Shown here: one piece after another, positions 17,905 through 27,575 of the stretch
How positions within the stretch are numbered: position 1 is the stretch's first letter
Layout of the letters: each line of letters starts with the position of its first letter
NCBI GenBank assembly: GCA_937924855.1
Contig: CALEYQ010000045.1
Span: 1-64,000, forward strand
DNA from: an uncultured Bacteroidota bacterium
GTDB lineage: Bacteria > Bacteroidota > Bacteroidia > JADZBD01
DNA: 64,000 bases
Direction of reading: 5' to 3'
Program-made: the position numbers and the translations under genes
Notes under the pieces: model-generated
The model's database searches: none
Told to the model about the DNA's origin: nothing
The model's input: only the letters and a program-made list of their open reading frames with translations

Positions 17905-18174
17905 TTAGTCCAGATAAATAATCTCCGGCATTTTCCGCTTTCTTGTTCCGGGGGCCTCATTCAGGAGGTGTCTCTCTTCGAGGGTGGCCAGGTTGTAGAG
18001 GGGAATCTCAAGCAGGGTGGCAATGTTGCTGAGCCGGTCGGTACGAAGCCGGATCATGCCCCGCTCCAGTTTGCTATACGCATTTTGGGAAATTCCCAGT
18101 TGCAAAGCCATGTATTCCTGGGAATAACCTTTTAGCTGACGTACAATTCTGATTTTTTGTCCAAGTGTGTGCAT
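17905..18174 (-). CDS. XRE-family helix-turn-helix protein
   Basis: An 89-residue DNA-binding protein. Residues 1-65 form a canonical XRE/Cro HTH (GQKIRIVRQLKGYSQEYMA, then GISQNAYSKLERG and LSNIATLLEIPL). The short basic C-terminal tail (TRKRKM) has no ligand domain. It is encoded just upstream of the large SprB/PKD gene on the same strand, so it could regulate that gene or itself; no operator is evident. Small orphan XRE proteins of this type are common in Bacteroidota. Confidence 0.85.
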   Translation of the reverse strand: MHTLGQKIRIVRQLKGYSQEYMALQLGISQNAYSKLERGMIRLRTDRLSNIATLLEIPLYNLATLEERHLLNEAPGTRKRKMPEIIYLD

Positions 18175-18350
18175 GGTTTAGGGTTTTGCTCAGGCGAAGT
18201 AATAACCCTCCCGTGGCGGAGACAATCAGAATTCGTTAAATACGGTAACATTCGAATTGATATAATTACTTGCGTGGTTTGAAAAACCCCCAATGAAAAA
18301 AACCAAAAAAAGGCAAAAAACTATAACACTCGAATGGCTCTGGTTTTAAT

Positions 18351-19379
18351 TTAGAATACGAGCTCAAGCCGGTATTCGCCCGATAAATTTCTCCGTAACG
18401 AGGCCTTTCCCCCAATGGGAATGGTAAGCTTGTCGGGGGTGTGCCCAAAGGGAAGCCCGGCGATAACCGGGGTTTCGAGGTTTGAAAAACTATCGGAAAA
18501 AACTTCTGCGGCGGTAAATGATTTCGCGGGTTCTTCAGCCACACATTTGGTGCATTTTCCGAAGAGAAGTCCTGTCGCCTTTCCGCTTACACCCGCCTGC
18601 TTCAACTGGTTCAGCATCCTGTCTATGCGAAAGGGTTCCTCGGTAGTTTCCTCCAGAATATAAACGGCATTCCCTGCCTCCGGAAACCAGGGGGTTCCTA
18701 ACAAACTGCAAAGGACAGATAGGTTCCCACCATAAATTCTTCCTGAAAATGTTTTGAGATTCCAGGTTTGAACCCCGGGATCATTTAAATCCAAAATCTG
18801 CGGTGCCTGATCCATCACGGCCTTTTTAAAAGAGTTTTGGGAAAAGGTATTCCACGAAGTATTGCCCGTGGGGCCGTGGAAGGTAATTAATCCGGTTTTG
18901 AAGGTAATTGCATTCAGAAGGGCTGTTATATCACTGAAGCCAAGCAGGGCTTTCGGATTGCTTTTTATGAACTCAAAGTCAAGAAATTCCAGAATCCGGG
19001 CCGAGCCATATCCTCCCTTGGCAGCAATTATGGCATTTACACTTTTGTCGCGGAACATCTCCATTAGGTCTTCGGCTCTTTCCTTATCCGTTCCTGCAAA
19101 ATAACCGCTTACTTTTTCCAGCGACCTGCCCTTCTTTACTTTAAAACCCTCGGAAGAAAGAAAACCATAAAGGGCATCCAGTGATTTTGGATCATAAATG
19201 GGTCCTGCCGGGGCAACCAGACCTATGGTTCCTCCCTTGGGCAACTTTGGGGGTGCAAATGTTTTTTCGGGGTTGGGAACCTGTGCTTTTTTTTCAAGGG
19301 AGAAAGTCCGGCTCCATAATAACGTCAAACCCCCAAGGCCCAAAGCCCTGATGGCATTCCTTCTGTTGATAAGGCTCAT
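18351..19379 (-). CDS. LD-carboxypeptidase (peptidase S66)
   Basis: A 342-residue S66 peptidase that removes the terminal D-Ala from L-Ala-D-Glu-meso-DAP-D-Ala muropeptides during wall recycling. The nucleophile motif KGGYGSARIL places Ser126; ILEETTEEPFRIDRML supplies the conserved glutamates and GLPFGHTPDKLTIPIG the catalytic His region. The N-terminus has a twin arginine (RR at 6-7) before a hydrophobic stretch, so it may be exported by Tat; most family members are cytosolic. It lies 3 bp downstream of a secreted unknown gene in the same operon. Confidence 0.9.
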   Translation of the reverse strand: MSLINRRNAIRALGLGGLTLLWSRTFSLEKKAQVPNPEKTFAPPKLPKGGTIGLVAPAGPIYDPKSLDALYGFLSSEGFKVKKGRSLEKVSGYFAGTDKERAEDLMEMFRDKSVNAIIAAKGGYGSARILEFLDFEFIKSNPKALLGFSDITALLNAITFKTGLITFHGPTGNTSWNTFSQNSFKKAVMDQAPQILDLNDPGVQTWNLKTFSGRIYGGNLSVLCSLLGTPWFPEAGNAVYILEETTEEPFRIDRMLNQLKQAGVSGKATGLLFGKCTKCVAEEPAKSFTAAEVFSDSFSNLETPVIAGLPFGHTPDKLTIPIGGKASLRRNLSGEYRLELVF

Positions 19380-19382
19380 GGA

Positions 19383-19832
19383 TTAAAAACAGCCAAGGGC
19401 AAAGCCCGTAAACAGGGCCCCAAAAAACAATAACAGGGAGTTGGAACAGGTGGCGTCGTTGCAACCGCCCTGGTCGCGACTGCGGGGCCTGTCGCGGGTT
19501 TTATCAGGCACATCCTTGCCCTTTTTAGGGGGCGGACCACCTACATAGTCGTCGTTTTGTGAGCCTCCTTGCTTTTCCTGCACTACGGGCTTATTCAACA
19601 TTTCCTTTTTCCCGTTTTCATAATATACCATGTAGGCATTTTCGCGGGGAACAAGCACTACCCCTGCTTCGGGATTGTCTTCCGGGGTATATCTTACCCC
19701 TTTGTCGTCGATAGACTCTACTTTTCCATATAGGACATGTCCGTCGTTCAGTACAATACGATCCTGGCCGAAAAGGGGCATGGCCATAAAAAACACGGGA
19801 AACAATACTACGACAGGCAGGAAACGCATCAT
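19383..19832 (-). CDS. Exported protein with small beta domain and hydrophobic C-terminus
   Basis: A 149-residue protein of unknown function. A signal peptide ends near FGQ (about residue 22). The next 45 residues (RIVLNDGHVLYGKVESI, then GVRYTPEDN) show the pattern 'D-x-I-x-L-x-x-G-x-x-x-x-G-K-V' common in small Bacteroidota envelope proteins. A charged Pro/Lys/Arg linker leads to a hydrophobic C-terminal segment ending in Cys-Phe. It is first in an operon with the LD-carboxypeptidase. A related opening occurs in the protein at 40223-40945. Confidence 0.6.
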   Translation of the reverse strand: MMRFLPVVVLFPVFFMAMPLFGQDRIVLNDGHVLYGKVESIDDKGVRYTPEDNPEAGVVLVPRENAYMVYYENGKKEMLNKPVVQEKQGGSQNDDYVGGPPPKKGKDVPDKTRDRPRSRDQGGCNDATCSNSLLLFFGALFTGFALGCF

Positions 19833-19905
19833 AAAACAAATGTATTCAAAAAAGGTGCCATTTTTTATCTTTTTCTATTCGGAAAAAATTGAATTACTTT
19901 GGGGT

Positions 19906-20376
19906 ATGAGTTATTGGTTTTCCCGGGTGCTGGGTTTTGTGGTTGTGGCCTCTCTGCTTACCTCCTGCTATGTGCAACATCCCAGATACAGCAAAATGGA
20001 TCAGGTATTGCTTTTGAACCCCGGGCAAACTATGGATACGGTTTCAAAAATTCTCGGCACCAAGCCCTATGATCTGGTTTCCAAAAAGGACTCCGGAGAA
20101 ACCGTTTACCTTTATAAATACCGGAGAGAGGAAGTAAAACGGATTCCTGTTTTTATGCGAAGAAACAAAGGTATTCCTGCGGAAGGGGAATTCCGGGATT
20201 TGTACATTACATTTGATATTGATGGGAAAGTGGTTGAGATTGAAACCCGCGAGGAGGGCCGGGAAACAGTGGTGGATAAGAAAAAAATTGATCCCAATTC
20301 AATTCTTCAGGCCGTTACCACCATTATCACGGTAACCCTTCCCGCTGTTATGGTCTTCCTTTCCCTGGGCCGGTAA
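19906..20376 (+). CDS. Small lipoprotein with BamE/SmpA-like segment
   Basis: A 156-residue lipoprotein. The ATG at 19906 starts a signal ending LLTS before Cys, a clear lipobox; in-frame codons further upstream cannot encode a signal. The mature region contains LLNPGQTMDTVSKILGTKP followed by an aromatic strand (VYLYKYR), which resembles the SmpA/OmlA fold used by BamE, but the resemblance is short. A charged region and a hydrophobic C-terminal stretch (about 130-152) follow. It lies divergent from the 19383-19832 gene and ends next to a convergent gene. Function unknown. Confidence 0.65.
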   Translation: MSYWFSRVLGFVVVASLLTSCYVQHPRYSKMDQVLLLNPGQTMDTVSKILGTKPYDLVSKKDSGETVYLYKYRREEVKRIPVFMRRNKGIPAEGEFRDLYITFDIDGKVVEIETREEGRETVVDKKKIDPNSILQAVTTIITVTLPAVMVFLSLGR

Positions 20377-20943
20377 TTACTTTTTCTTCCCGCTCACTTT
20401 TTTTAACCAGTCGTCTACCGTGGGCTTCAGGGATTTGCTTCCGGAAGAAAAATAATATTCCAGGAAGTTTCTCAGGTTCTGCAACTCAATGGGAGAGGAT
20501 TGTTCCCGCACAAATTGGGCATATAGATTTCCAAGGCTCCCCTTATTAAGTGCATCCTTTTGGAGGTATTTGAACACATAATCGGGATGGGCGTAAATCA
20601 TTCTTCTGCAAAATTCTCCCATCATTTCTTTGGCGGAAGGGTCGTGTTTTTTCAAAATAGTATTGAACACATAAAAATGTAAGGGCAAGCCCTGCTCACT
20701 TTGGGTAGTAACATCCAGCAGCAATTTTCGGGAGGCATCATCTCCGGAAACCAAAAAGGTTCCGTTTAAAACGGAAAGGGCAAAAGGATTTAAAGACGTA
20801 CTGTTTTTGAGATTTGCTTTCGCAGTATCATGAAGCTCTTCCCAGTATTTAACAGGAGGCTTTTTTTTGTTTTGAGCAAAAAGTCCGGTTCCCACCCCTG
20901 AAAAAAGGAGGAGCAGCAGTATGGTTTTCCTGAAAAGCCCCAT
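20377..20943 (-). CDS. Secreted alpha-helical protein, unknown function
   Basis: A 188-residue protein with an N-terminal signal (cleavage near LFAQ) and a helix-rich body without recognisable motifs, ending in a lysine tail. Its start codon overlaps the stop of the OmpA-family gene by one base (TAATG), so the two are translationally coupled and the product probably works with that envelope lipoprotein. I do not recognise the family. Confidence 0.6.
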   Translation of the reverse strand: MGLFRKTILLLLLFSGVGTGLFAQNKKKPPVKYWEELHDTAKANLKNSTSLNPFALSVLNGTFLVSGDDASRKLLLDVTTQSEQGLPLHFYVFNTILKKHDPSAKEMMGEFCRRMIYAHPDYVFKYLQKDALNKGSLGNLYAQFVREQSSPIELQNLRNFLEYYFSSGSKSLKPTVDDWLKKVSGKKK

Positions 20944-21959
20944 TAATTCGATTCCAAAATTTTTAGCAGGTCGTCCAGTTTCGGAGTAAGAATAATTTCG
21001 GTCCGGCGATTCTTTTTTCTGGCCTCAGCGGTTTTTGCAGGATCAACAGGAAAGAATTCCCCACGGCCGGAGGCCACAATACGCTTTGGATCTATTTTCC
21101 CGTTGCTCAATAAAATTTTGGTTACGGAAGTGGCGCGCATAACCGAAAGATCCCAGTTGTCTTTAATTTCTCCGGCACCTTTCATGGGCTGATCATCAGT
21201 ATGCCCCTCAACCATAATATTGATATCGGGGTTTGACTCCAATACCTTGGCAAGTTTTTTCAGTGCATCAACTCCTTTGGAAGCCACAACGGTTGAGCCG
21301 GTTGAGAACAAAAGACTTTCGTCCATGGAAACATAAATTTTCCCGTTTTTCTGAGTTACGGTTAGTCCGTTTCCTTCAAAACCTACCAGTGCATCAGACA
21401 CCTTGTTTTTCAGGTCTCGTATGGCATCTTCTTTTTTCTTCAGCATATCTTCAAGCTCTTTGATCCGCTTCTCCCGGTTCGCCAGTTCAGAGCTCAGCTG
21501 ATCCAGATTTTTTTTCTTTATTTCAAGCTCTATCTGAAGTCGCTTAAGCTCATCTTCTTTTTTCAGCAGCTCCTCCTGGGTCATCTGGAGTTGTCCTACC
21601 AGGTTTTTGTTTTCATTCGCTGCATTGGCCGTTAATTTCGACAGCTGAGCCAACAGTTGTTCGTTTACCTGATTGAGCTTGTCGTATTTGTTAACCAGAT
21701 TACGGTAGTTGGTGCCAATGATGGAAGTATCCTTTTCGAGGCCAAACTTCTGCTTTTCAAGTTCCAACTGCTTGGCTTTCATTTCATTAAGCTGGGTCTG
21801 GGCCGTTCTGGAAAACTCTTTACAGGCGTTAAGGCTGTCTTGGGAGGTTTTATACTTTGCCTGACATTCTTCATACTTTCTGGCGGGAACACATGAAAAA
21901 ATGGCAATCGCCATAAAAGCAGGAAAAAGGGCGGGGCTTAAAAGCTGAAATGATTTCAT
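20943..21959 (-). CDS. OmpA-family lipoprotein with coiled coil
   Basis: A 338-residue envelope protein. The signal ends IAIFS before Cys (lipobox). Residues about 35-185 are a long coiled coil (LEKQK, NEQLLAQLSKL, EELLKKEDELKRLQ heptads). The C-terminal 130 residues are an OmpA/MotB peptidoglycan-binding domain (MVEGHTDDQPM, SVMRATSVTKIL, GRGEFFPV, RKKNRRTEIIL). It probably tethers the outer membrane to the wall, or extends into the periplasm. It is translationally coupled to the 20377-20943 gene. Confidence 0.88.
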   Translation of the reverse strand: MKSFQLLSPALFPAFMAIAIFSCVPARKYEECQAKYKTSQDSLNACKEFSRTAQTQLNEMKAKQLELEKQKFGLEKDTSIIGTNYRNLVNKYDKLNQVNEQLLAQLSKLTANAANENKNLVGQLQMTQEELLKKEDELKRLQIELEIKKKNLDQLSSELANREKRIKELEDMLKKKEDAIRDLKNKVSDALVGFEGNGLTVTQKNGKIYVSMDESLLFSTGSTVVASKGVDALKKLAKVLESNPDINIMVEGHTDDQPMKGAGEIKDNWDLSVMRATSVTKILLSNGKIDPKRIVASGRGEFFPVDPAKTAEARKKNRRTEIILTPKLDDLLKILESN

Positions 21960-22080
21960 TTAAGGTATAGTTTTTGAGAATACAATATTAGGAATTTTCA
22001 AACCCGGGATGTCAATAATTTCCGAACATTTTGAACAGAGCAGCGTTTAATATAACCGAACTTTAGTGTAAAACAGAATC

Positions 22081-22797
22081 ATGTCTAAGCTCAGTAAAAA
22101 CTGGATTACCGAAAAGCACATAGATTTTGAATATAAAAAATATGTGCTGCTGGCCTATCTCCAGGAGGTAGAAAAGCATTTTGAATTGTCTCGTCTTTAT
22201 CCTTCGCTTGCCGAGGTAATAGAGCATTACCGGGCCGCCAAGGCAATTTTGGAAAACCGGGATATGATTTCCGATGCATTTCCGAAGCGGATAAAGGGCC
22301 TGAGTGCCGACGAAATCCGTCTGAAATATGAAGCCGTTTTAAAGGATGACGCACTGATGGAAGAGATAACTTCAATTCTTGAGTATTCCATCCCCCGCTT
22401 TAAGGAGACGGCCGAGGAAGGAAAAAAAATCTACGAGTTTGTGGAAGAACACATGAATTTATTTCCGGTGGGATTGATTCCTCTGGACAACATGGAAGGT
22501 TATTTGTTTTTGAAGGGGGGTAATTCGCCCAGAGCTCATGTGTATGAGTATAAGGTTACTTTGTTTGAGCAGCCCGATGAAAAATACCGGGCCATTCACA
22601 CCACCTTTCTGACTGATTTTAATCTGGGTCTGGCAACCACCTTTGAAACAATTAAAACCCGGCTCATCCGCGAAAAGCGGGAGAAGCCCAATCCGGCCGC
22701 CTTTGCGGTGGAATCGGAGATGGATTTTCCCCTGACCGAAACCTTTTTGCCTATCGCCAAGCGCATGCTGGTAAGGCATATTGCGGGCAGATTGTAA
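22081..22797 (+). CDS. Conserved hypothetical cytoplasmic protein
   Basis: A 238-residue soluble protein without signal or membrane segment. The first 120 residues are helical and charged; the second half (PVGLIPLDNMEGYLFLKGG, VYEYKVTLFE, FLTDFNLGLATTFETIKTRLI) looks mixed alpha/beta. I have seen similar proteins annotated as hypothetical in Bacteroidota, but I cannot name the family or function. It stands alone, 64 bp upstream of asnS on the same strand. Confidence 0.6.
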   Translation: MSKLSKNWITEKHIDFEYKKYVLLAYLQEVEKHFELSRLYPSLAEVIEHYRAAKAILENRDMISDAFPKRIKGLSADEIRLKYEAVLKDDALMEEITSILEYSIPRFKETAEEGKKIYEFVEEHMNLFPVGLIPLDNMEGYLFLKGGNSPRAHVYEYKVTLFEQPDEKYRAIHTTFLTDFNLGLATTFETIKTRLIREKREKPNPAAFAVESEMDFPLTETFLPIAKRMLVRHIAGRL

Positions 22798-22861
22798 CAT
22801 TTCCGGCTATAGAAATTCCCCTAAAATTTGCACTTTTGCATTCCTTTAATACGGGGGAATT

Positions 22862-24244
22862 ATGGAAAGGCAAAGCATCAAACAAATTCTGTCCGCAGGA
22901 AATGCCGGCGAAAAAACCACGGTAAGGGGTTGGGTCAAAACTTTCAGGAGCAGCAAAAATGTTTCTTTCCTGCATCTTAATGATGGGTCAACCATTCAAA
23001 ACATTCAGGTTGTAATAGAACCTTCTCTCCTTTCCGCTGAACTCACAGCCAACCTGAAAACCGGCGCTTGTGTTACCGTTGAAGGAACTCTTGCCGGAAG
23101 CAAAGGGCAGGGGCAGGCCATCGAAATACAGGCCGGAAAAATTGTGGTTGTGGGAACCGTGCCTGAGGATTTTCCCCTTCAGAAAAAGGGGCATTCCCTG
23201 GAATTTTTGCGGGAGATTGCACACCTTCGACCAAGGACCAACACCTTCGGTGCGATTTTTCGTATCCGACACCATCTGGCTTATGGCATTCATAAATTTT
23301 TTAATGACCGCGGCTTTTTTTATCTGCATACGCCCATTATTACCGGTTCGGATGCGGAAGGCGCCGGGGAAATGTTCAGGGTTACCACTCTTGATCTGAA
23401 AAATCCGACAAAAACGATAGAAGTGCAGATAGATTACTCACAGGATTTTTTCGGGAAAGAAACAAACCTCACCGTTTCGGGTCAGCTCGAAGCCGAGTTG
23501 GGCGCGCTTGGGCTTGGGCTTGTATACACCTTCGGACCCACCTTTCGGGCTGAGAACTCAAACACGCCCAGGCATCTTGCAGAGTTTTGGATGATTGAGC
23601 CGGAAATGGCATTTTACGATATCCATGCAAACATGGATTTGGCCGAAGATCTGCTGAAATATCTGGTGGGATATGTTCTTGAAAAATCAAAGGATGATTT
23701 GGAATTCCTTTGCAAAATGTATGATAAGGAATTGATGAGCCGGCTTGAGAAAATTGCTACATGTACTTTTAAAAGATTAAGCTATACCGAGGGGATTGAA
23801 GTTCTGAAAAATTCAGGAAAGAAGTTTGAGTTTACCCCCGAATGGGGCTCCGACCTTCAAAAGGAACACGAAACATTTCTCGTGGAGCATTTTGGGGTTC
23901 CGGTAATTTTAACGGACTACCCCAAAGACATAAAGGCATTTTATATGAAGCAAAACGAGGATGGGAAGACGGTAAGAGCGATGGATATTTTGTTTCCTTA
24001 TGTAGGAGAAATGGTAGGGGGTTCTCAAAGGGAAGAGAATTACGACAAGCTGAAAAAGCGCATAGAGGAGATGAAAATTCATGAGGAAAGTTTGTGGTGG
24101 TACCTGGAAACCCGGAAATGCGGAACCTGCGAACATGCAGGTTTCGGACTCGGCTTTGAGCGTCTCGTATTGTTTATTACCGGCATGACGAATGTAAGGG
24201 ATGTTATTCCTTTTCCAAGAACTCCCAGAAACGCGGAATTCTGA
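22862..24244 (+). CDS. asnS: Asparagine-tRNA ligase
   Basis: A 460-residue class IIb aminoacyl-tRNA synthetase. The N-terminal OB-fold anticodon-binding domain (VRGWVKTFRSSKNVSFLHLNDG) covers about 1-115. The catalytic core has motif 2 (FGPTFRAENSNTPRHLAEFWMIEPEMAF) and motif 3 (GFGLGFERLVLFITGMTNVRDVIPFPRTP). The asparagine-specific features (MAFYD, the final PRTPRNAEF) separate it from AspRS. Length is normal. No T-box or leader was seen in the 64-bp upstream gap. Confidence 0.97.
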   Translation: MERQSIKQILSAGNAGEKTTVRGWVKTFRSSKNVSFLHLNDGSTIQNIQVVIEPSLLSAELTANLKTGACVTVEGTLAGSKGQGQAIEIQAGKIVVVGTVPEDFPLQKKGHSLEFLREIAHLRPRTNTFGAIFRIRHHLAYGIHKFFNDRGFFYLHTPIITGSDAEGAGEMFRVTTLDLKNPTKTIEVQIDYSQDFFGKETNLTVSGQLEAELGALGLGLVYTFGPTFRAENSNTPRHLAEFWMIEPEMAFYDIHANMDLAEDLLKYLVGYVLEKSKDDLEFLCKMYDKELMSRLEKIATCTFKRLSYTEGIEVLKNSGKKFEFTPEWGSDLQKEHETFLVEHFGVPVILTDYPKDIKAFYMKQNEDGKTVRAMDILFPYVGEMVGGSQREENYDKLKKRIEEMKIHEESLWWYLETRKCGTCEHAGFGLGFERLVLFITGMTNVRDVIPFPRTPRNAEF

Positions 24245-24397
24245 AAACAGCCCTTTCAAAAAACCGGCATTCCTGAAATATTTAAGAGTCTCATGGGCCC
24301 AAAATGTCTTGAACTTTTTCAATTATTGGAACCATCATTAATATGAGGCAACAGGAAAAAAATCTATTCCTACTTACGGGCCCTTCAGGACTAAGCC

Positions 24398-25732
24398 TTA
24401 TTCTACAATCAGTTTTTCAGAATGGCAGGTTTTCCCCTGAGTGTCGCAGACCCTTATCTGGTATATACCGGACGGAAGGTGGAGCAAATTAAGGCTGGTT
24501 TTATTTTTAAATGTTAATTCTTCCCTTTGCCGGCCTGTAGCATCAAACAACCACAGCTTGAATTTATTTTGGTTGGCCTTGTCATTAAATTCAATGGTAA
24601 CTTCATTTTTTGCCGGGTTGGGAAATATTTTGAACAAGCCCGGATAGCTACCACTCTCATTTATTCCAACACCTTGTGGACAAGTAAAACCATAACAGGC
24701 AATGTTGTTTGTTTGAATTGTTCCTATTTGAGCAAAAGTGCCTCCGAAATATAGGTTGTTCTGATACACTTTCATTGTTTGGGGGCCTCCATTAGGGTTA
24801 ATTTCAAATGAAACCCAGCCCGCCCCGGTATATTTTGCAACAACAGTATCATTAAATCCTGTTCCACAAACATATATTTCCCCATTGAAAAACTCCATAT
24901 CCAAAGCACCTGCCGTTGGGCATCTACCTGTATTGACGATATTATTACCATTCCAAGCTATGACCGACCAAAACGAAATTGTATCAACGAACGATAATCC
25001 CCCGCCAATAAAGAGAAGATTATTTATTGTATCAACACACATCGAAGTAACCCAGTTTGGCCCCCACCGCCCACCAACCGAGTCCCATTGGCTTCCATTC
25101 CATCTTACACAATTATAGTAATAGGGCTGGCCCCCTGGTAAGCCAACGTGGCCCCCTACATAAAGCTCCCCGTTAAATACCTCCATGCAGGTAACATGCC
25201 CCCCGAAAAGTCCACCGCCAACATCCCTCCATTGGTTACCATCCCACCGCGCAATAGCATATTTCGGAATCCCATTGATTTGGGTGAAATATCCACCGGC
25301 ATATAGTTCATTATTATAAACCGCAAGGGCTTTGATTTCACCGTTAATTCCCCATATACCCGCCGATGACCAGTTTGTGCCATCCCAGGCGGCAAGCCGG
25401 TTAGTGGTGGTTTGGTTCGGCCATGGATTCTGGTCAACCCAGGTAAAGGGCCCGGCCACATAAAGCTTTCCATTATATTCCACCATATCAAAAGCCCCTC
25501 CCGGAACTTGTCCTTTAAGGGAGTCAAAATAAAAACCATCAAAGCTGATCAGATTAGCCGCCTGCGGCCCTACACAACCGGGATTTGCTCCTCCTGAAAC
25601 AAACAATTTATTATTCCAATGTTCCAATGCGATAACATCGTTTGGGTAAAAACAATTTCCAACAGGGTGCCAGGTTTGGCTGAAAGCCGAGCCAAAAGAA
25701 AAACAAAAAACAAGAATTAAAAACCGACTCAA
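24398..25732 (-). CDS. Secreted kelch/propeller-like protein with T9SS type A sorting domain
   Basis: A 444-residue exported protein. After a signal peptide (FGSAFSQ) come about seven repeats of roughly 50 residues built around 'NGELYVGG...ARWDGxQWRDVG', a beta-propeller pattern. The last 80 residues (FKIFPNPAKNEVTIEF, LWLFDATGR, LPSGIYQIRV, SEKLIVE) are the Por secretion type A signal, so the protein leaves by the T9SS and may be attached to the surface. Ligand unknown. It is convergent with asnS, with a 153-bp gap holding no clear terminator. Confidence 0.88.
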   Translation of the reverse strand: MSRFLILVFCFSFGSAFSQTWHPVGNCFYPNDVIALEHWNNKLFVSGGANPGCVGPQAANLISFDGFYFDSLKGQVPGGAFDMVEYNGKLYVAGPFTWVDQNPWPNQTTTNRLAAWDGTNWSSAGIWGINGEIKALAVYNNELYAGGYFTQINGIPKYAIARWDGNQWRDVGGGLFGGHVTCMEVFNGELYVGGHVGLPGGQPYYYNCVRWNGSQWDSVGGRWGPNWVTSMCVDTINNLLFIGGGLSFVDTISFWSVIAWNGNNIVNTGRCPTAGALDMEFFNGEIYVCGTGFNDTVVAKYTGAGWVSFEINPNGGPQTMKVYQNNLYFGGTFAQIGTIQTNNIACYGFTCPQGVGINESGSYPGLFKIFPNPAKNEVTIEFNDKANQNKFKLWLFDATGRQREELTFKNKTSLNLLHLPSGIYQIRVCDTQGKTCHSEKLIVE

Positions 25733-26120
25733 AACGGAAAGATTTATGGAATAAATATAGGAAACCGCGAGGAAATTGACAATTAAAAACCAAACACCCC
25801 TTCCAGGATTTTTTGCTCCCCTGTTTTTTTTGAATAAAATTCAAGCAAAAAAACGGAAACCCCGGATAAATTTCGGCAAGACATCCATTTCTTTGATGTT
25901 TTTAATCCTGCCGATGCGGGTGCAGTAAACAGGCTCATTGTGCGATCCCGGAGAATTTGGCTGAAATTCCGCCAGGAAAAATCCTGAAGGCCAGCCCAGA
26001 GAGAACTAATTCTCCCCTGCAAAACACCTGCCTAACTATTGGAGTGCACTGGAGTTGTTCGGTTTATTTATCTTTGCTTCGGCAACAGGAACCATTAACC
26101 AGCAAGGAAGGCCAAACGCC
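25733..26120. other. Intergenic region upstream of rpoN and of the T9SS propeller gene
   Basis: A 388-bp divergent region. The only clear signal is TATCTTTG at 26069-26076, which matches the -7 element for rpoN on the plus strand and puts transcription near 26082; no matching -33 TTTG at 19-21 bp was found. There is an AT-rich inverted repeat near 25824-25853 (T8, TTGAAT, spacer, ATTCAA, A7). Nothing else is recognisable. Confidence 0.5.
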
Positions 26121-27569
26121 ATGTTAAAACAAACGCTCCAGCAAAAACTTCTGCAAAAGCTGTCTCCCCAACAGATTCAGCTTATGAAGCTATTGCAAAT
26201 TCCGGCCATTGCCCTGGAGCAGCGCATAAAGGAGGAAATGGAAATTAATCCGGCCCTCGAGGAGTCAAGCGAAGAGGAGGAAGAGGATGAGGAAAACGAA
26301 TATGATGACGAAGTGTTTAACAACGACGAATCTCCCGAAGACAAAGACTTTTCCCTGTCGGATTACATGGATGAAGACGAAGGGGGAGCCTATAAATTAA
26401 AAGCCAATAACACTTCTCCCGACGATGAACAGCGCGAAGTTCCTGTGGTTAACACCTATAGTTTCCACGACCTGTTGGAAAGCCAGTTGGGATTGCGGGT
26501 TCTCACCGACCACCAATACCAGATTGGCCAATACCTGATCGGTAATATCGACGAAGACGGATACCTGCGTCGCGACCTGGATGCTATTGTTGATGACCTT
26601 GCCTTTAACCTGAACCTGAAAACCACAAAGGAAGAACTGGAAGAGGTTCTTATGGTTATTCAGGAATTTGATCCTCCCGGGGTAGGAGCCAGAGATTTAC
26701 AGGAGTGTTTGCTCCGGCAGCTGGAACGCAAAACAAAGACTTATGAAGTGGAAATGGCCCGCCAGGTTGTTTTGAAACAAATGGAAGAGTTTTCCAAAAA
26801 GCACTATGAAAAAATTGCGAAGTATTTCGAAATAGAGGAAGAAGATTTAAAACCCATTATTGCGGAACTACTCAGGCTAAATCCTAAGCCGGGAGGCTCT
26901 ATGGCCGAAAGTCAAAAATTAAATCAGGCCGTAGTCCCCGATTTTGTTGTTACCAATACCGACGGCAAACTGGAGCTTACCCTGAACTCACGCAACATGC
27001 CCGACCTCCGTGTAGCAAGGGTTTATACCCAAATGCTGGACGAGTATTCACAACGGAAAGATAAAATGGGCAAGGAGGCTGTTGCTTTTGTAAAGCAAAA
27101 AATAGAATCGGCCCGCACCTTCATTGAAATTTTGAACCAAAGGCATCAGACCTTATATGTTACCATGAAAACCATCATGGACTATCAGGCCGAATATTTT
27201 CTGACCGGTGACGAAACCAAGCTGAAGCCCATGATTTTAAAAGACATTTCGGAAAAGGTCGGGCTTGACATCAGCACCGTTTCCCGTGTTTCAAACTCCA
27301 AATATGTTCAAACCCAGTTCGGCACTTTTTTGCTGAAGACTTTTTTCTCGGAGTCGCTTTCTACCGAATCGGGCGAGGAAGTTTCGAGTCGGGAAGTAAA
27401 AAAGATATTGCAGGACAGCATTGAAGGAGAAAACAAAAAAAAGCCGCTAACCGACGATGCCCTGGCCAAAATTTTAAAACAAAAAGGGTATTCTATAGCC
27501 CGCCGCACCGTGGCAAAATATCGCGAACAGCTTAACATTCCTGTGGCCAGACTGAGGAAACAAATCTGA
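26121..27569 (+). CDS. rpoN: RNA polymerase sigma-54 factor
   Basis: A 482-residue alternative sigma factor. Region I is glutamine/leucine-rich (MLKQTLQQKLLQKLSPQQI). Region II, about residues 50-95, is highly acidic. The core-binding domain follows, then an HTH near GLDISTVSRVSNSKYVQT, and finally the RpoN box ARRTVAKYRE at about 460-469, which reads the -24 promoter element. I chose ATG 26121, since a -7-like box at 26069-26076 puts transcription after the upstream TTG at 26055. It needs an ATP-dependent activator, none of which is in the window. Confidence 0.96.
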   Translation: MLKQTLQQKLLQKLSPQQIQLMKLLQIPAIALEQRIKEEMEINPALEESSEEEEEDEENEYDDEVFNNDESPEDKDFSLSDYMDEDEGGAYKLKANNTSPDDEQREVPVVNTYSFHDLLESQLGLRVLTDHQYQIGQYLIGNIDEDGYLRRDLDAIVDDLAFNLNLKTTKEELEEVLMVIQEFDPPGVGARDLQECLLRQLERKTKTYEVEMARQVVLKQMEEFSKKHYEKIAKYFEIEEEDLKPIIAELLRLNPKPGGSMAESQKLNQAVVPDFVVTNTDGKLELTLNSRNMPDLRVARVYTQMLDEYSQRKDKMGKEAVAFVKQKIESARTFIEILNQRHQTLYVTMKTIMDYQAEYFLTGDETKLKPMILKDISEKVGLDISTVSRVSNSKYVQTQFGTFLLKTFFSESLSTESGEEVSSREVKKILQDSIEGENKKKPLTDDALAKILKQKGYSIARRTVAKYREQLNIPVARLRKQI

Positions 27570-27575
27570 GGTGAT

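Noticed and set aside
25824..25853. AT-rich inverted repeat (T8, TTGAAT, ATTCAA, A7)
   Set aside because: Low-complexity AT sequence, no T-run in a terminator position for either flanking gene, and nothing similar elsewhere in the window.
25783..26022. 79-codon minus-strand ORF between the T9SS propeller gene and rpoN
   Set aside because: No signal peptide or motif, composition unlike neighbouring genes, and it occupies the shared promoter region.
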